Shown: positions 7,856-17,481, counted from the first letter of the stretch. The stretch: 64,000 nucleotides of DNA from Nitrospira sp. (GCA_024330965.1 JANDJL010000001.1:124001-188000), one strand, 5' to 3'. Program-made: numbers and translations. The notes: generated by a model not told the origin, from the letters alone.

Positions 7856-7911
7856 AGGCAACACCGATAAACGAAGCAATAAAGTCCCCTCGTCATCTAT
7901 CAACCGCAACA

Positions 7912-10530
7912 TCATTCCTCTCGCAATCCTTCCACGATTGACTGTCTCGCCGCCCAGCGCGAAGGGACGTAGCCTGCCACCAACGTGGCTGCAGCGGCCA
8001 ATCCCACCGCCTGCAGAATCCCTCCGAGCGGGACGATCGTGTGGATCGTCCAGCCGAACGATTGCTTATTGATCACCTGAATCAGCAACACGGCGAGCGC
8101 TCCTCCGCCCACAAGCCCCAGTCCTATTCCTATCAGACCCAGATACGCCGCTTCCCATAAGACTAACTGTCCTATTTGCCTGTCGCCGGCCCCGATGGCC
8201 CTAAGCGTGGCCAACTCCCTTTGACGTTCCAATACCGACGTCACCAGCGTGTTGACAATACCGAGCATGGCAATCACGACCGCAATCGCTTCAAGCACAT
8301 AGGTCAACAGAAACGTCCGGTCAAAAATTTCTAGCACTTCCTTGCGAAGTTCGGCATTGCTGATCAACAACGGAGGAAGACGGCCTCCGATATCGCTCAA
8401 TCGGGCCGCCATGTGTTCTCGGACCAGATCAAGATCGGCTCCCCGGTCCAGATACACGGGAAACACGGTAACGAGGTCATCGCGCCATAAAGATTGATAG
8501 AGCCGGCGATCCATGAGAATTTTCCCCCCGTCGGTCGCATAATCATAGAACACAGCGACGACCGGAAAACGTCTGGCTCCTTCCGGCGTGACGAGCTCAA
8601 GACTGTCACCTTCCTGAATCCGAAGCTGATCGGCCAGGATCTCGGAAACCAGCACGCCGTCAATATCCGCCGCACGGACGAGTTGGGAGGCGGAATCACC
8701 TTGACGCACCCAATATCGACTCATCCGGGCATGAATCCGCAAGTCGCGCGACACGATTGCCACCCGTCTCCCCTGCACGGCCACGCGAACGTCTCGATAC
8801 GTATCCACTTCCGCGACGCCGGGAATCGAAGACAAGACCTCCGCCCACGATCCTGGTAAACTCCTCCCCGTACTCCCGGCTTCCGTTCCACGAAGCCAGA
8901 GCGATGGTGCGACGATCACATCCGCCATGACGGTCTCCGACACCCAGATTTCCACTGTGTGTCGGAAGCTTTTAATCATGACCAACACGCCGATCATGAT
9001 GGACAGCCCGACCATCAAGGCGGAGATGCTCACCCCGTTGCGGCCGGGATTACGCGATGCATGATCGATCGCAATCGCCCGCATGATGCCCCCCATCGTC
9101 GATTGAAACCCCGGCGGGCGGATTCCACGGCGCCAACTGGTCACACAAATAGGAGCGATGCACGACAGGCCGGCCAATAAGCAGAGCGTTGAGGCGTACC
9201 CAGCGAGAGGGACGCCATCGACGGGATCGGCCATACTCAACACTCCCGCAAGGACGAGCAGGATGAATCCACCCATGCCCAACGCGCCGACTCGCAGCCG
9301 TTGCCCCGCTTCGTAATCACCGGGCGCCAAGGCCCGCACAGGAGCCGTCCGAGCCGCGTTCATACTCGGTCCGACCGAACCGATCATGGAGACGGCGCAG
9401 CCGACGAAAATCCCTTCCGAGGCCAACCGCCAAAGCCAATCGGACTCCAGGGCAAGACCGTTACCGACTCCTATGGGAACGTACAAATCCGAGATCGTTC
9501 GACTCAGCAACTTCACCAGTTCTCTGGCCAGAAGAAACCCCGCTGCGCTTCCGAGCAGGCCCCCAGCCAATCCCAACACAGCGGCTTCAGATAAAAACAA
9601 ACCGGCTACCCTCGCTTGCGTCATCCCAATCGCGCGATAGATTCCTATCTCCCGCCGCCGTTGTGCCACTGCAAAGGCCATCGTGTTATAGATCAGAAAC
9701 ATGCCGACCAACAGACCGACCCAGCTCAGCACCGTGACGTTCAGGCGAAAGGCCCGCATCATGTGATCGACCTGCGCGGTGCGACTCGACGGGCGCTCGA
9801 CCGTCACGGTCGGCGGAACGACCGCGCGCACCGCTTGCGCGACTTCTTCGACGCCACGATCCTTCTCCGTGACAAGATCGATCCGATCCAACCGCCCGAC
9901 CATACCAAACACCACTTGAGCCGCCGCAATGTCCATGACAGCGAGGCGATTCCACAGAGCCGTTCGATCCGTTGCGTCTTCAAGCAATCCGATGATCTTA
10001 CAGGCCACCGAACCGGGTCCTACCTGAAGATCAATCGTCTCGCCTACGGAAACTCCCCACTCAGCCGCCAATCCCTTTCCCAACAAAATAGTGTGCGGAT
10101 CCAGCATGGCCTCCAACCGGCGATCCGCCGACTGTCCAGTAAGACGAAATCCTCGCGATTCGACTTCGGCAAGAAGATCCAAGCCAAGCACCTGGACGGC
10201 CTCTTGGCGATCGCCGCGCTCGATCACCGCCGTTTGCAGAATGACCGGAGCGCTGGAGCGAACGCCCGGCACATTTCGGACTGCCGTGATGATTCGTTCG
10301 TCAAGCCCCAGTTCGCCTCCGGAGATTTCCAGCGTCGTCGGTCCTGCCACGGTCAAGACCGCCTGTTCGAACGAACGCAGGACGTCCACGTTGGCCGTCC
10401 GCACCGCTACCGACGCGGAGACGCCGAGCGCGACACCAATGACGGTCAACCCCGTGCGAAGAGGTCGTTGGAAGACTTGCGCGGCGAGAATCAGCCGCAG
10501 CACTTTGAGGAAGGACACTGCGGCCATCAT
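7912..10530 (-). CDS. FtsX/MacB-type ABC transporter permease, double module
   Basis: An 872-residue permease of the LolCE/YbbP/MacB type: an N-terminal helix (about 25-45), a large periplasmic MacB core domain (about 50-265), then three helices with the FtsX signature (QRRREIGIYRAIGMT near residue 300). A second unit follows with another helix near 510, a periplasmic domain, and a C-terminal FtsX block containing ERQRELATLRAIGAG. Such proteins use ATP hydrolysis in a partner to move lipids or lipoproteins across the periplasm, or to act as mechanotransmitters. The matching LolD-like ATPase lies 1.3 kb upstream on the same strand, beyond a DHODH gene. No clear ribosome site precedes the ATG. 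Confidence 0.85.
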   Translation of the reverse strand: MMAAVSFLKVLRLILAAQVFQRPLRTGLTVIGVALGVSASVAVRTANVDVLRSFEQAVLTVAGPTTLEISGGELGLDERIITAVRNVPGVRSSAPVILQTAVIERGDRQEAVQVLGLDLLAEVESRGFRLTGQSADRRLEAMLDPHTILLGKGLAAEWGVSVGETIDLQVGPGSVACKIIGLLEDATDRTALWNRLAVMDIAAAQVVFGMVGRLDRIDLVTEKDRGVEEVAQAVRAVVPPTVTVERPSSRTAQVDHMMRAFRLNVTVLSWVGLLVGMFLIYNTMAFAVAQRRREIGIYRAIGMTQARVAGLFLSEAAVLGLAGGLLGSAAGFLLARELVKLLSRTISDLYVPIGVGNGLALESDWLWRLASEGIFVGCAVSMIGSVGPSMNAARTAPVRALAPGDYEAGQRLRVGALGMGGFILLVLAGVLSMADPVDGVPLAGYASTLCLLAGLSCIAPICVTSWRRGIRPPGFQSTMGGIMRAIAIDHASRNPGRNGVSISALMVGLSIMIGVLVMIKSFRHTVEIWVSETVMADVIVAPSLWLRGTEAGSTGRSLPGSWAEVLSSIPGVAEVDTYRDVRVAVQGRRVAIVSRDLRIHARMSRYWVRQGDSASQLVRAADIDGVLVSEILADQLRIQEGDSLELVTPEGARRFPVVAVFYDYATDGGKILMDRRLYQSLWRDDLVTVFPVYLDRGADLDLVREHMAARLSDIGGRLPPLLISNAELRKEVLEIFDRTFLLTYVLEAIAVVIAMLGIVNTLVTSVLERQRELATLRAIGAGDRQIGQLVLWEAAYLGLIGIGLGLVGGGALAVLLIQVINKQSFGWTIHTIVPLGGILQAVGLAAAATLVAGYVPSRWAARQSIVEGLREE

Positions 10531-10580
10531 TCGGGCCGGATCACGAGACGCTCGGAGAAGCGGGCAAATCGCTCGATTCG

Positions 10581-10609
10581 TTTACACATTTTTGATCCTT
10601 TGTTAGACT
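10581..10609 (+). promoter_or_regulatory. Promoter of the LuxR-type HTH gene
   Basis: TTTACA (10581-10586), 17-base spacer, TAGACT (10604-10609). It lies in the divergent gap between the permease and the regulator, 15 bases before the AAAGGAG ribosome site. Confidence 0.5.
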
Positions 10610-10640
10610 AACTTTGTTTAATCGAAAGGAGTGCACGAAG

Positions 10641-10913
10641 ATGCGAAGCAGAGGCAATACGACGCTTCAGAGCCCGCGAGCCAAACGTTCCCACCGCGCG
10701 TCTGGCCGTCTGACCCCTCGGCAATCCCAAATCCTGACCATGGTCGCCATGGGCCATACCAACAGGGAAATCGCAGCCGCGCTGGACATCAGCATTCGCA
10801 CGGTCGAAGTGCATCGCTATCACTTGATGCACCGGCTGGACGTCCGAAACGTCGCCCAGCTCCTCCGTCGATCATTGAAATTGGGGCTGTTGCCCCGCCG
10901 TTTCGGAAGATAA
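10641..10913 (+). CDS. HTH-only LuxR-type transcription regulator
   Basis: A 90-residue protein consisting of a basic N-terminal tail and one GerE/LuxR DNA-binding domain (about residues 24-85): LTPRQSQILTMVAMGHTNRE, then IAAALDISIRTVEVHRYHLM. No receiver or ligand domain is present, unlike NarL/FixJ or LuxR. The ATG at 10641 follows AAAGGAG with a 9-base spacer. It is divergent from the permease gene and converges on the DHODH gene. Its position between components of an ABC system suggests local control, but targets are unknown. Confidence 0.8.
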   Translation: MRSRGNTTLQSPRAKRSHRASGRLTPRQSQILTMVAMGHTNREIAAALDISIRTVEVHRYHLMHRLDVRNVAQLLRRSLKLGLLPRRFGR

Positions 10914-10922
10914 CCCCACGTC

Positions 10923-11852
10923 TTATAACTCCTTGATGGCTCCTCTACAGTCTTCGATTGAGCGGTATCCTTTCCTCGCCAACAGCGCGGTCAACTCGGT
11001 TTCGAGTCTGCCGAAAACATCGAGCCCTTCTTCCACCAATGCCGTCCCGATCTGTACGGCGGACGCTCCGCATAAGATGTGCTCAAAGACGTCTCCACCG
11101 TCCACGACGCCGCCCGTACCGATGATGGGAACGGCACCTTGAAACAATTTGTAAAACGCACGGACATTGGCGAGGGCCACGGGCTTGATGATTTTTCCGC
11201 CCACTCCTCCGAATCCTCCCTTCGGTTTGATGACCACAGTCTCCCGCTCGCGATCGACGACTAGCCCGTTGCCCACCGAATTGATGACGTTGAGAAAATC
11301 GACACCGTTTCGTGCGATGACCCGCCCCATCGCCTCATGATGCGCTGGATCAAAGTACGGCGGGAGTTTCACCCCCATAGGAACCGTGATCAGTGCGCGC
11401 GTCCGTTTCATCACCCGTTCCGAAGCCTCCAGGTCATAACCAATCTGCGGTTTCCCAGGAATATTCGGACAGGACAGATTCACTTCAATCAAATCAGGTC
11501 CCGCAGCATTGATCGTGTCGGCGATGATAGAAAAATCCTCTTCGCACAGTCCCGCGATGCTCGCGATGACCGGCTTTCCGAACCGTTTCAGATCCGGGAT
11601 CAATTCTGCATAGGCCCGGTAACCGAGATTAGGAAGCCCCATGGAATTGATGGATCCGCCCGGGAATCCATAATACCGAGGTTCCGGATTGCCCTGTCGG
11701 GGCTCGACCGTCATCGACTTGGTGACGATGGCGCCAGCACGAGACCGCCCCAACGCCGTCAGTTCCTCCCGCGTGACACACAACGCGCCGGAAGCGTTCA
11801 TGAAGCAGGTGGGAAATTTGACCCCCGCGATCGTCGTGGACAGATCCGTCAT
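10923..11852 (-). CDS. Dihydroorotate dehydrogenase, class 1A-like
   Basis: FMN enzyme oxidising dihydroorotate to orotate in pyrimidine synthesis, or an annotated relative. 309 residues, TIM-barrel. The catalytic-cysteine motif NLSCPNIPGKPQ has the class 1A (fumarate-using, homodimeric) form, and phosphate-binding glycine motifs IIGTGGVVDGGD and ASAVQIGTAL are present near the C-terminus. No PyrK-like electron-transfer subunit is next to it. Its ATG overlaps the stop of the upstream ABC ATPase gene as ATGA, so the two are co-translated, an unusual partner for a pyrimidine gene. Fumarate as acceptor is inferred from subclass only. Confidence 0.85.
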   Translation of the reverse strand: MTDLSTTIAGVKFPTCFMNASGALCVTREELTALGRSRAGAIVTKSMTVEPRQGNPEPRYYGFPGGSINSMGLPNLGYRAYAELIPDLKRFGKPVIASIAGLCEEDFSIIADTINAAGPDLIEVNLSCPNIPGKPQIGYDLEASERVMKRTRALITVPMGVKLPPYFDPAHHEAMGRVIARNGVDFLNVINSVGNGLVVDRERETVVIKPKGGFGGVGGKIIKPVALANVRAFYKLFQGAVPIIGTGGVVDGGDVFEHILCGASAVQIGTALVEEGLDVFGRLETELTALLARKGYRSIEDCRGAIKEL

Positions 11853-12547
11853 AACGAAACCGGCTCCTTCGTCCGCTCGATGCGCGCCACGAGCCGGCCG
11901 TCTTGCATCGTCCAGATGTAGTCGGCGGTCTGAGCCGCGTGCCTGCTGTGCGTCACCAGCAGGACCGTTTGCTTTCCCGCCGTCGCTAGCGTTTTCAACA
12001 ACGTCATGATCTCGGCGCCCTGATGGGAATCAAGGTTCCCTGTCGGCTCGTCGGCTAGAAGCAGCCGCGGGCGGTGGGCCAACGCCCTGGCAATCGCCAC
12101 CCGCTGCTGCTCTCCGCCAGATAACTCTCCAGGGCGGTGGCTTCGCCGTGGGCTCATCCCCACCATCTCCAACATTTCATCCACACGCTTCATCACATCG
12201 CGCCGTCCTTCCCCACGCAACAGCAACGGCAACGCGACATTTTCCTCCGCCGTCAGCGCAGGAACCAAATGAAACGCTTGAAAAACGATCCCGATGGTCT
12301 CACGGCGCATGGCCGTCCATTCGGCATTGCTGAATCCAACGGTGGATCGCCCATCGAGAATAATTTCGCCCGACGTCGGCTGGTCCAAACCGGCGACGAG
12401 ATTCAGCAGCGTGCTTTTGCCGCATCCGCTCGGCCCCACGAACGCGCAAAAGTCACCTTCTTTGATATCAAGATCCACCTCGCACAACGCGGTGACGAGG
12501 GCCCCGCCTCGGGCGTAGATCTTCGACAGTCGTTTAAGAACAACCAT
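11849..12547 (-). CDS. LolD/YbbA-type ABC transporter ATPase
   Basis: Cytoplasmic ATPase of the MacB/LolD/FtsE group. Walker [11 protein letters not shown]-loop FQAFHLVP, signature [15 protein letters not shown], Walker [14 protein letters not shown] and the H-loop LLVTHS are all intact. The ATG at 12547 gives the usual length of about 232 residues; the frame is open further upstream but that part has no family-like sequence. It probably drives the 872-residue FtsX-type permease encoded further down this strand. Translationally coupled to the DHODH gene by ATGA. Confidence 0.85.
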   Translation of the reverse strand: MVVLKRLSKIYARGGALVTALCEVDLDIKEGDFCAFVGPSGCGKSTLLNLVAGLDQPTSGEIILDGRSTVGFSNAEWTAMRRETIGIVFQAFHLVPALTAEENVALPLLLRGEGRRDVMKRVDEMLEMVGMSPRRSHRPGELSGGEQQRVAIARALAHRPRLLLADEPTGNLDSHQGAEIMTLLKTLATAGKQTVLLVTHSRHAAQTADYIWTMQDGRLVARIERTKEPVSL

Positions 12548-12695
12548 GCGTGTGCCCGCGTCCTCGACGACTCCGTGCTGTCGTCCCGGCTTGGCACGAA
12601 CGGGCAATCGTATAGCATACCGGTTCAGAACGGCACAACCTTGACAGAACCCCAGCATTCGGCTTATGGACCAGTGTCGCCGATTTACCGTCGGA

Positions 12696-13514
12696 ATGAT
12701 GTCATCGATGGCTAGTTCGTTCATCGATTCCGTTCGCGGAATAACACGTCAAGCTGTGCGGTTTCTGTTGCCGGTCAACTGTGCGGCCTGCGGTCTTCCT
12801 CTGGCCGACAGCCCGATTCCTTGCTTCTGCGTCGGTTGTTGGAATTCCATTGTTCCCATCGCCTCTTCCCGTTGCGCCCGTTGCGGCTATCCATTCCTCT
12901 CGCCGGCCGCGACATCCCATGCATCTGATCATACGTGCCAATCTTGCAGAAAACATCCCCCGTCCTATACGAAGGCCTGGACGTTGTATCCCTACCGCTC
13001 GCCTCTCCGTGAAGCACTGCATCTATTCAAATACCAGGGAAAGGTCTCACTGGCAGCTCCATTGGCCAGCCTCATCACCAACCATCTTCCTCGATTCGAG
13101 TCTGTCGATATTGTCATTCCGGTCCCCCTCCACATTGAACGACTGCGTGAACGAGAATTCAACCAATCGTTGCTTCTAGCAGATCGAATCGGCCGCCACC
13201 TCGGTCTTCCCGTATCTTGCACCGATTTGATCCGCCACCGACCTTCTCCAGCACAAATCTCGCTAAAGCGGAAAGAACGACTCAAAAATCTCCGCGGCGC
13301 GTTCACCGTCCGACACCCTCGCACCGTGGCCGGGAAACGCATCTTGTTGATCGACGATGTCTTCACAACCGGTGCAACGATCAACGAATGCGCCAAGGCG
13401 CTCCGCAAGGCTGGATCAGGGGACGTGTTCGCTCTTACGTTGGGACGAACAATGGACGCGAGCCATATCCCCGATCGACTGGGTCAACGGCAGGACGGCC
13501 GGCCATCCGGTTAA
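12696..13514 (+). CDS. ComF family phosphoribosyltransferase-like protein
   Basis: Relative of ComF/GntX, a protein needed for DNA uptake in naturally competent bacteria; its enzymatic role is not settled. An N-terminal double zinc ribbon (CAACGLPL, CVGCW, CARCGYPF, CQSCRKH) is followed by a type I PRT domain with the PRPP-binding motif ILLIDDVFTTGATINECA near the C-terminus. The start is uncertain: ATGs at 12666, 12696, 12699 and 12708 lack a strong ribosome site. It is divergent from the ABC ATPase gene and heads a short plus-strand group. Confidence 0.85.
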   Translation: MMSSMASSFIDSVRGITRQAVRFLLPVNCAACGLPLADSPIPCFCVGCWNSIVPIASSRCARCGYPFLSPAATSHASDHTCQSCRKHPPSYTKAWTLYPYRSPLREALHLFKYQGKVSLAAPLASLITNHLPRFESVDIVIPVPLHIERLREREFNQSLLLADRIGRHLGLPVSCTDLIRHRPSPAQISLKRKERLKNLRGAFTVRHPRTVAGKRILLIDDVFTTGATINECAKALRKAGSGDVFALTLGRTMDASHIPDRLGQRQDGRPSG

Positions 13515-13533
13515 CGAGAAGGAGAATAAACCT

Positions 13534-13890
13534 ATGCCGATTTACGAATATGTGTGTCGAAGTTGCAAGAAACGGAGTTCGCTCTTGGTTTTGAATTATC
13601 GCAACCAGCTCTCGGCTTCCTGCCGACATTGCGGTGGTCTTGAGTTGGACCGTGTGATGTCCCGGTTTGCCGCGCCAAAATCCGAAGAGGCCCGTCTGGA
13701 GTCTCTCGCTGAGTCTGCCGATTTCGACGGACTGGATGAGCAAGATCCGCAAAGCATGGCTCGTTTCATGCAAAAGATGAAACGGGAAATGGGCGAAGAC
13801 TTCAGCGACGACCTGGACATGGACGCCATGATGGATCAAGAACCCCCTATGGATCAAAACGAAGGGTCAGGCGATAGTGACAGCGAATGA
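13534..13890 (+). CDS. FmdB-family zinc ribbon protein
   Basis: Small putative regulatory protein: MPIYEYVC start, then CRSCKK and CRHCGG as a zinc ribbon within the first 35 residues, and a long acidic Met-rich tail ending QNEGSGDSDSE. The ATG at 13534 follows AGAAGGAG at ideal spacing. 118 residues. The family was named after a formamidase-operon regulator; the actual function is unknown in most bacteria. 19 bp behind the ComF gene. Confidence 0.85.
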   Translation: MPIYEYVCRSCKKRSSLLVLNYRNQLSASCRHCGGLELDRVMSRFAAPKSEEARLESLAESADFDGLDEQDPQSMARFMQKMKREMGEDFSDDLDMDAMMDQEPPMDQNEGSGDSDSE

Positions 13891-14003
13891 CCGTCATTGT
13901 CATACATTTTCCTTGACAATCGCCACAGGTCGCCGGACAATGCGCTCCATTGTCATGATGCGTGTGGGAGAATTGCTTTGTAAGCACGGACCTTGGTGGC
14001 GGG

Positions 14004-14201
14004 ATGAGCGCGCTTCCGAAAAGCGAACTGCTGACGGTCGAAGAAACGTGTCGTTATCTGAAAATCACTCGCCGCACGCTCTATCGGTATTTGAGGAGTC
14101 ATCAGATTCCCGCGTTCAAGTTGGGGAAAGAATGGCGGTTCGTCCGATCGGACCTGGAGCAATGGATTCGCAACCGGACCAGACCCATGACCAATCGCTG
14201 A
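14004..14201 (+). CDS. Excisionase/MerR-type small HTH protein
   Basis: A 65-residue DNA-binding protein with the excisionase-family helix-turn-helix: LLTVEETCRYLKITRRTLYR, then KLGKEWRFVRSDLEQWI. It lacks any effector domain. An in-frame GTG at 13962 would add 14 residues; the ATG at 14004 follows a G-rich stretch and matches the family's usual start. It ends 15 bp before mraZ and may be co-transcribed with it. Confidence 0.78.
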   Translation: MSALPKSELLTVEETCRYLKITRRTLYRYLRSHQIPAFKLGKEWRFVRSDLEQWIRNRTRPMTNR

Positions 14202-14216
14202 GCTGACGAGGCAGCC

Positions 14217-14657
14217 ATGTTCGCCGGAGAATATCTGTGCAAACTGGATGAAAAGGGGCGCTTTATCGCCCCTTCCCCCATTCGCGAGCAAATCGAAGCG
14301 GAAGGGCAGGCGGTCGTCTTTTTAAAAGGACCTGAACAATCGCTGCTGTTGTACTCGGCAAGGGAATGGAACCACGTACTCGAGCGAACGAAGGCTTCGC
14401 TGGATGACGATCAAAGCCGTCTCTTCATGCACTTCGTCGTTTCGGAAGCCGGCACCTCAGATATCGACAAAGCAGGCCGCATTCTGATCCCGGCCCGCTT
14501 GCGAAAAGTGCTGCCACTTGATGACGACCAGGAAATCATCTTGGTCGGTCTATACCATCGAATCGAGATTTGGAGCCCCATCGAATGGCGGCGCTATCTG
14601 ACTCGCACGGAAGATCGGTACGAGCAAAACATGGCCAAGATCATGAATCTCTTGTAA
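14217..14657 (+). CDS. mraZ: MraZ-like transcription regulator
   Basis: AbrB-like double SpoVT domain protein: MFAGEYLCKLDEKGRF at the N-terminus and the second DxxGR repeat DKAGRILIPARL near residue 85, followed by LVGLYHRIEIW. 146 residues, normal length. MraZ usually opens the dcw division and cell wall cluster and represses it through upstream repeats; here the neighbours are an Xis-like HTH and a RusA-like gene and no mraW/ftsL follows. This is therefore an orphan copy or a second paralogue. GAGG lies 8 bases before the ATG. Confidence 0.85.
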   Translation: MFAGEYLCKLDEKGRFIAPSPIREQIEAEGQAVVFLKGPEQSLLLYSAREWNHVLERTKASLDDDQSRLFMHFVVSEAGTSDIDKAGRILIPARLRKVLPLDDDQEIILVGLYHRIEIWSPIEWRRYLTRTEDRYEQNMAKIMNLL

Positions 14658-14881
14658 CTCGAGTCATGCCCTCACGTCGTCGACGATTCATCCCGCACTC
14701 TTTTCGATTTTCTGCTCCAGTGCTGTCGGCTCGTTCTCGGAAAGAAGAGCCGCCCTCCGCCCTCGTCCCTCCGGTCACACGCGCTCGTTCCACCACATCG
14801 ATCCCTCCGCACAGGGTTCAACAACTCGGGCGTCAATCTGAATGCTCCTCGACCGTCACGGTGACGTCGGAACGGCTGTCG

Positions 14882-15262
14882 ATGATTTTGCCAGTTCCTC
14901 CCAGCATTAATCATCAATATGCCACCGTGAACGGCCGCCGCTTGCTATCCTCCGCCGGTCGGTCGTACAAGGCTCACGTGAGCCGCCACATCTGGATCGC
15001 CCTAGCTCAATCACCGGTCCGCGCTTCTTTGATGGAACGGCTCCAATCGGCACCACTGGCTCTTTCGATTCACTTTTATTTCACGACGCCGTTGCGTCGT
15101 GACGTGGACGGCGGTTTGAAAATCACACAGGATGCCGTCTGCGAAGGACTGGGCATTAACGACAACCGCATTATCGAAACCCACTTGTACAAACGGATGG
15201 ACAAACTCGCCCCTCGGATCGAAGTCTGCCTAGCCCCTGCCGATTCCTCGCTCAAACCTTGA
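14882..15262 (+). CDS. RusA-like Holliday-junction resolvase
   Basis: RusA-family endonuclease that would cut four-way DNA junctions. It starts with LPVPPSINHQYATVNGRR and contains the acidic core RRDVDGGLKITQDAV and GINDNRIIE, equivalent to the catalytic Asp cluster of RusA. 126 residues, close to the RusA length. The frame is open back to an ATG at 14666, but that Arg/Ser/Pro-rich stretch is not typical, so the shorter start is preferred with reservation. RusA genes are usually of prophage origin; no phage structural genes are near. Confidence 0.72.
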   Translation: MILPVPPSINHQYATVNGRRLLSSAGRSYKAHVSRHIWIALAQSPVRASLMERLQSAPLALSIHFYFTTPLRRDVDGGLKITQDAVCEGLGINDNRIIETHLYKRMDKLAPRIEVCLAPADSSLKP

Positions 15263-15526
15263 CAATTCTCCGTTCAGGTCTTGTTTGTTCCTGAGAACAA
15301 GTATGACGTTGAAACTGTCTCACGAGCTTTTTGGCTACAGAGATGTCAGTCTCACTGATGATCGATCTATTGCTCAACGGAGGAGATGCGGCCTGTGACA
15401 TTGTTTGATGCCGCCGCAGCTCAAGCCGGACGGTCCACTCGCAATGACAACTCCTTTTTTCCAGCCCTGATTCTGGAATATCGCTGACCGAGTGGCTGGA
15501 TGGTCGGCTGGCCGCTCTCCATCGGC

Positions 15527-16762
15527 CTATTCGTACCGCAGGGCGTCGATCGGATTCATCCAGGCGGCCTTGTTGGCCGGATACAAGCCGAAGAACAACC
15601 CCACGGCCACAGAAAATAGGAAGGCAGCGGCCACCGTCTCTCCGGAAATAATTGTCGGCCATCCGGCAACAACCGTCGTCGCCCGCGCTCCTAGAATACC
15701 GACGAGAATTCCGATACAGCCTCCGAGTAGGCTCAAGGTCATCGCTTCCACCAAAAACTGAATCAGAATATGTCGCCTGGTCGCTCCCACCGCCATCCGC
15801 ACGCCGATTTCCTTGGTTCGTTCCGTCACCGACACCAAAAGAATATTCATAATGCCGATGCCCCCGACCATCAAAGAGACGGAAGCGACGGCCAACAGCA
15901 TGGCCGTTAACGTCTCACTCGTTTCCTCATGCACTTTTCCGATGTCGACCTGCGTACGGATGAAGAAATCGTCGTCTTGATCCGGCTGCAACCGGTGGCG
16001 CTGCCTTAGCACTTCGCGAATCTGCGCCACCGCAGGTGCAAGATCCTCCGGTCGTTCCGTCGAAGCAAATAACGCTCCGACGGAGCCTAAAAAATAGGTG
16101 CCAAAGACTTTCCGCTCGGCGGTGCTGAAGGGAATAAAAATAACGTCGTCCTGATCCATGCCCTGGGCCGACTGTCCCTTCGGAGCCAACGTGCCGATGA
16201 CGCGAAACGGCACGTGGTTGATGCGGATGATGGCGCCGACCGGTTCTTCCCCCGGCTCGAATAAATTGTCGACCGCCGTTTGTCCGAGCACAGCCACGCG
16301 GGCCGCCGTATCAAGATCTTGCTGCGTAAACGGCCCGCCGCCGGTGAATGACCACCCCCGAATCGTCAAATAACTGGGGGAAATTCCATTGACCGTTCCA
16401 TTCCAATTCTTGTTTCCGTTCACAATCTGCATAACGTCTCGCCTGCCCCATCCGGTTTCGCGGAGCAGGGGAATGCGTTTTTTCAGTTCGATGGCATCGG
16501 CCGTCGTCAACGTCACCACCCCTCCTTGCCCTCCCCGCACGCCGCCGGTCGTGACAGCCCCGGGCAGGATAAGGATGACGTTGGTCCCCATGCTGGCCAC
16601 CCGTTCGGCAACGGCGGCCTTCGCCCCTTCGCCGATACTGACCATCGCAATGACGGATCCCACGCCGATTACAATCCCCAACATGGTTAATCCGGTTCGG
16701 AGCCGATTGCGACCGAGAATTCTGATCGCTGTCAGAGCAGTTACCAGCAAATAAGTGGGCAT
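15527..16762 (-). CDS. macB: MacB-type ABC transporter permease
   Basis: A 411-residue permease. N-terminal helix NRLRTGLTMLGIVIGVGSVI, periplasmic MacB core domain (about 45-270), then three helices with the FtsX signature ERTKEIGVRMAVGATRRHI. In MacAB systems it transmits ATP-driven motion to a periplasmic adaptor and an outer-membrane channel to export macrolides, lipopeptides or toxins. The ATPase is a separate protein here (fused in E. coli MacB). Its ATG overlaps the ATPase stop by one base (TAATG). Confidence 0.88.
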   Translation of the reverse strand: MPTYLLVTALTAIRILGRNRLRTGLTMLGIVIGVGSVIAMVSIGEGAKAAVAERVASMGTNVILILPGAVTTGGVRGGQGGVVTLTTADAIELKKRIPLLRETGWGRRDVMQIVNGNKNWNGTVNGISPSYLTIRGWSFTGGGPFTQQDLDTAARVAVLGQTAVDNLFEPGEEPVGAIIRINHVPFRVIGTLAPKGQSAQGMDQDDVIFIPFSTAERKVFGTYFLGSVGALFASTERPEDLAPAVAQIREVLRQRHRLQPDQDDDFFIRTQVDIGKVHEETSETLTAMLLAVASVSLMVGGIGIMNILLVSVTERTKEIGVRMAVGATRRHILIQFLVEAMTLSLLGGCIGILVGILGARATTVVAGWPTIISGETVAAAFLFSVAVGLFFGLYPANKAAWMNPIDALRYE

Positions 16763-17481
16763 TATGCCTCAACTGAGAGGGCGGACGAGCCAGACAGCAT
16801 TTTTCGGTCTGTCAAAATGCGGCCATCTTTCATGACGACTTCCCGTTCGGCATAGGCAGCAATGTCCGTCTCGTGCGTCACTAGAACGATGGTAATCCCC
16901 TGCACTTTATTCAAATGATCGAGAATCGCCATAATTTCCAGGCTCGATTGGGTATCCAGATTGCCCGTGGGCTCATCGGCCAGTAAAAGCGACGGAGAAG
17001 CGACCAACGCCCGCGCGATCGCGACCCGCTGCTGTTGGCCTCCCGACAGTTGCGACGGATAATGATTCTCCCGGCCTTGAAGCCCGACGCGCGCGAGCGC
17101 CTCCGCCGCGAGAGCCCGCTGTTGTCTGAGCGGCAGGCCTCGATAAAACAACGGGAGTTGCACGTTTTCCAACGCGCTGGTGCGAGGGATCAGATTAAAG
17201 TTTTGAAACACGAAGCCGATCCGGCGGTTTCGAATCTCCGCCAATTGATCGGCGCGCAACCCCCCGACGTCGATTCCTTGCAGCCGATAACAGCCTTTCG
17301 TCGGCTTGTCTAAGCAACCGAGTATATTCATCAACGTCGATTTTCCCGAGCCGGACGCCCCCATAATCGCAACAAACTCCCCTTCCCTAATGAGTAAATC
17401 GATCCCTCGGAGGGCCTGAACCTCCACGTCACCGAGGCGATAAATTTTCCAGAGGTCCTCACAAGAAATGAGCGCAGCCAT
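16762..17481 (-). CDS. MacB-type ABC transporter ATPase
   Basis: ATPase partner of the MacB permease. Walker [11 protein letters not shown]-loop FQNFNLIP, signature [15 protein letters not shown], Walker [15 protein letters not shown]-loop LVTHE. The ATG at 17481 is chosen; the longer frame would need a TTG at 17511. Gene order adaptor, ATPase, permease is that of a complete MacA-MacB operon without the TolC channel. Confidence 0.88.
   Translation of the reverse strand: MAALISCEDLWKIYRLGDVEVQALRGIDLLIREGEFVAIMGASGSGKSTLMNILGCLDKPTKGCYRLQGIDVGGLRADQLAEIRNRRIGFVFQNFNLIPRTSALENVQLPLFYRGLPLRQQRALAAEALARVGLQGRENHYPSQLSGGQQQRVAIARALVASPSLLLADEPTGNLDTQSSLEIMAILDHLNKVQGITIVLVTHETDIAAYAEREVVMKDGRILTDRKMLSGSSALSVEA

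Noticed and set aside
9616..10611. Plus-strand frame of 331 codons opposite the large permease
   Set aside because: Very His/Arg-rich and without motifs; the opposite strand has a full FtsX-type permease with clear signatures.
15386..15487. 33-codon frame with GGAGGAG directly before the ATG
   Set aside because: Ribosome site too close to the ATG and no support beyond that; kept as unassigned gap between the RusA-like and MacB permease genes.
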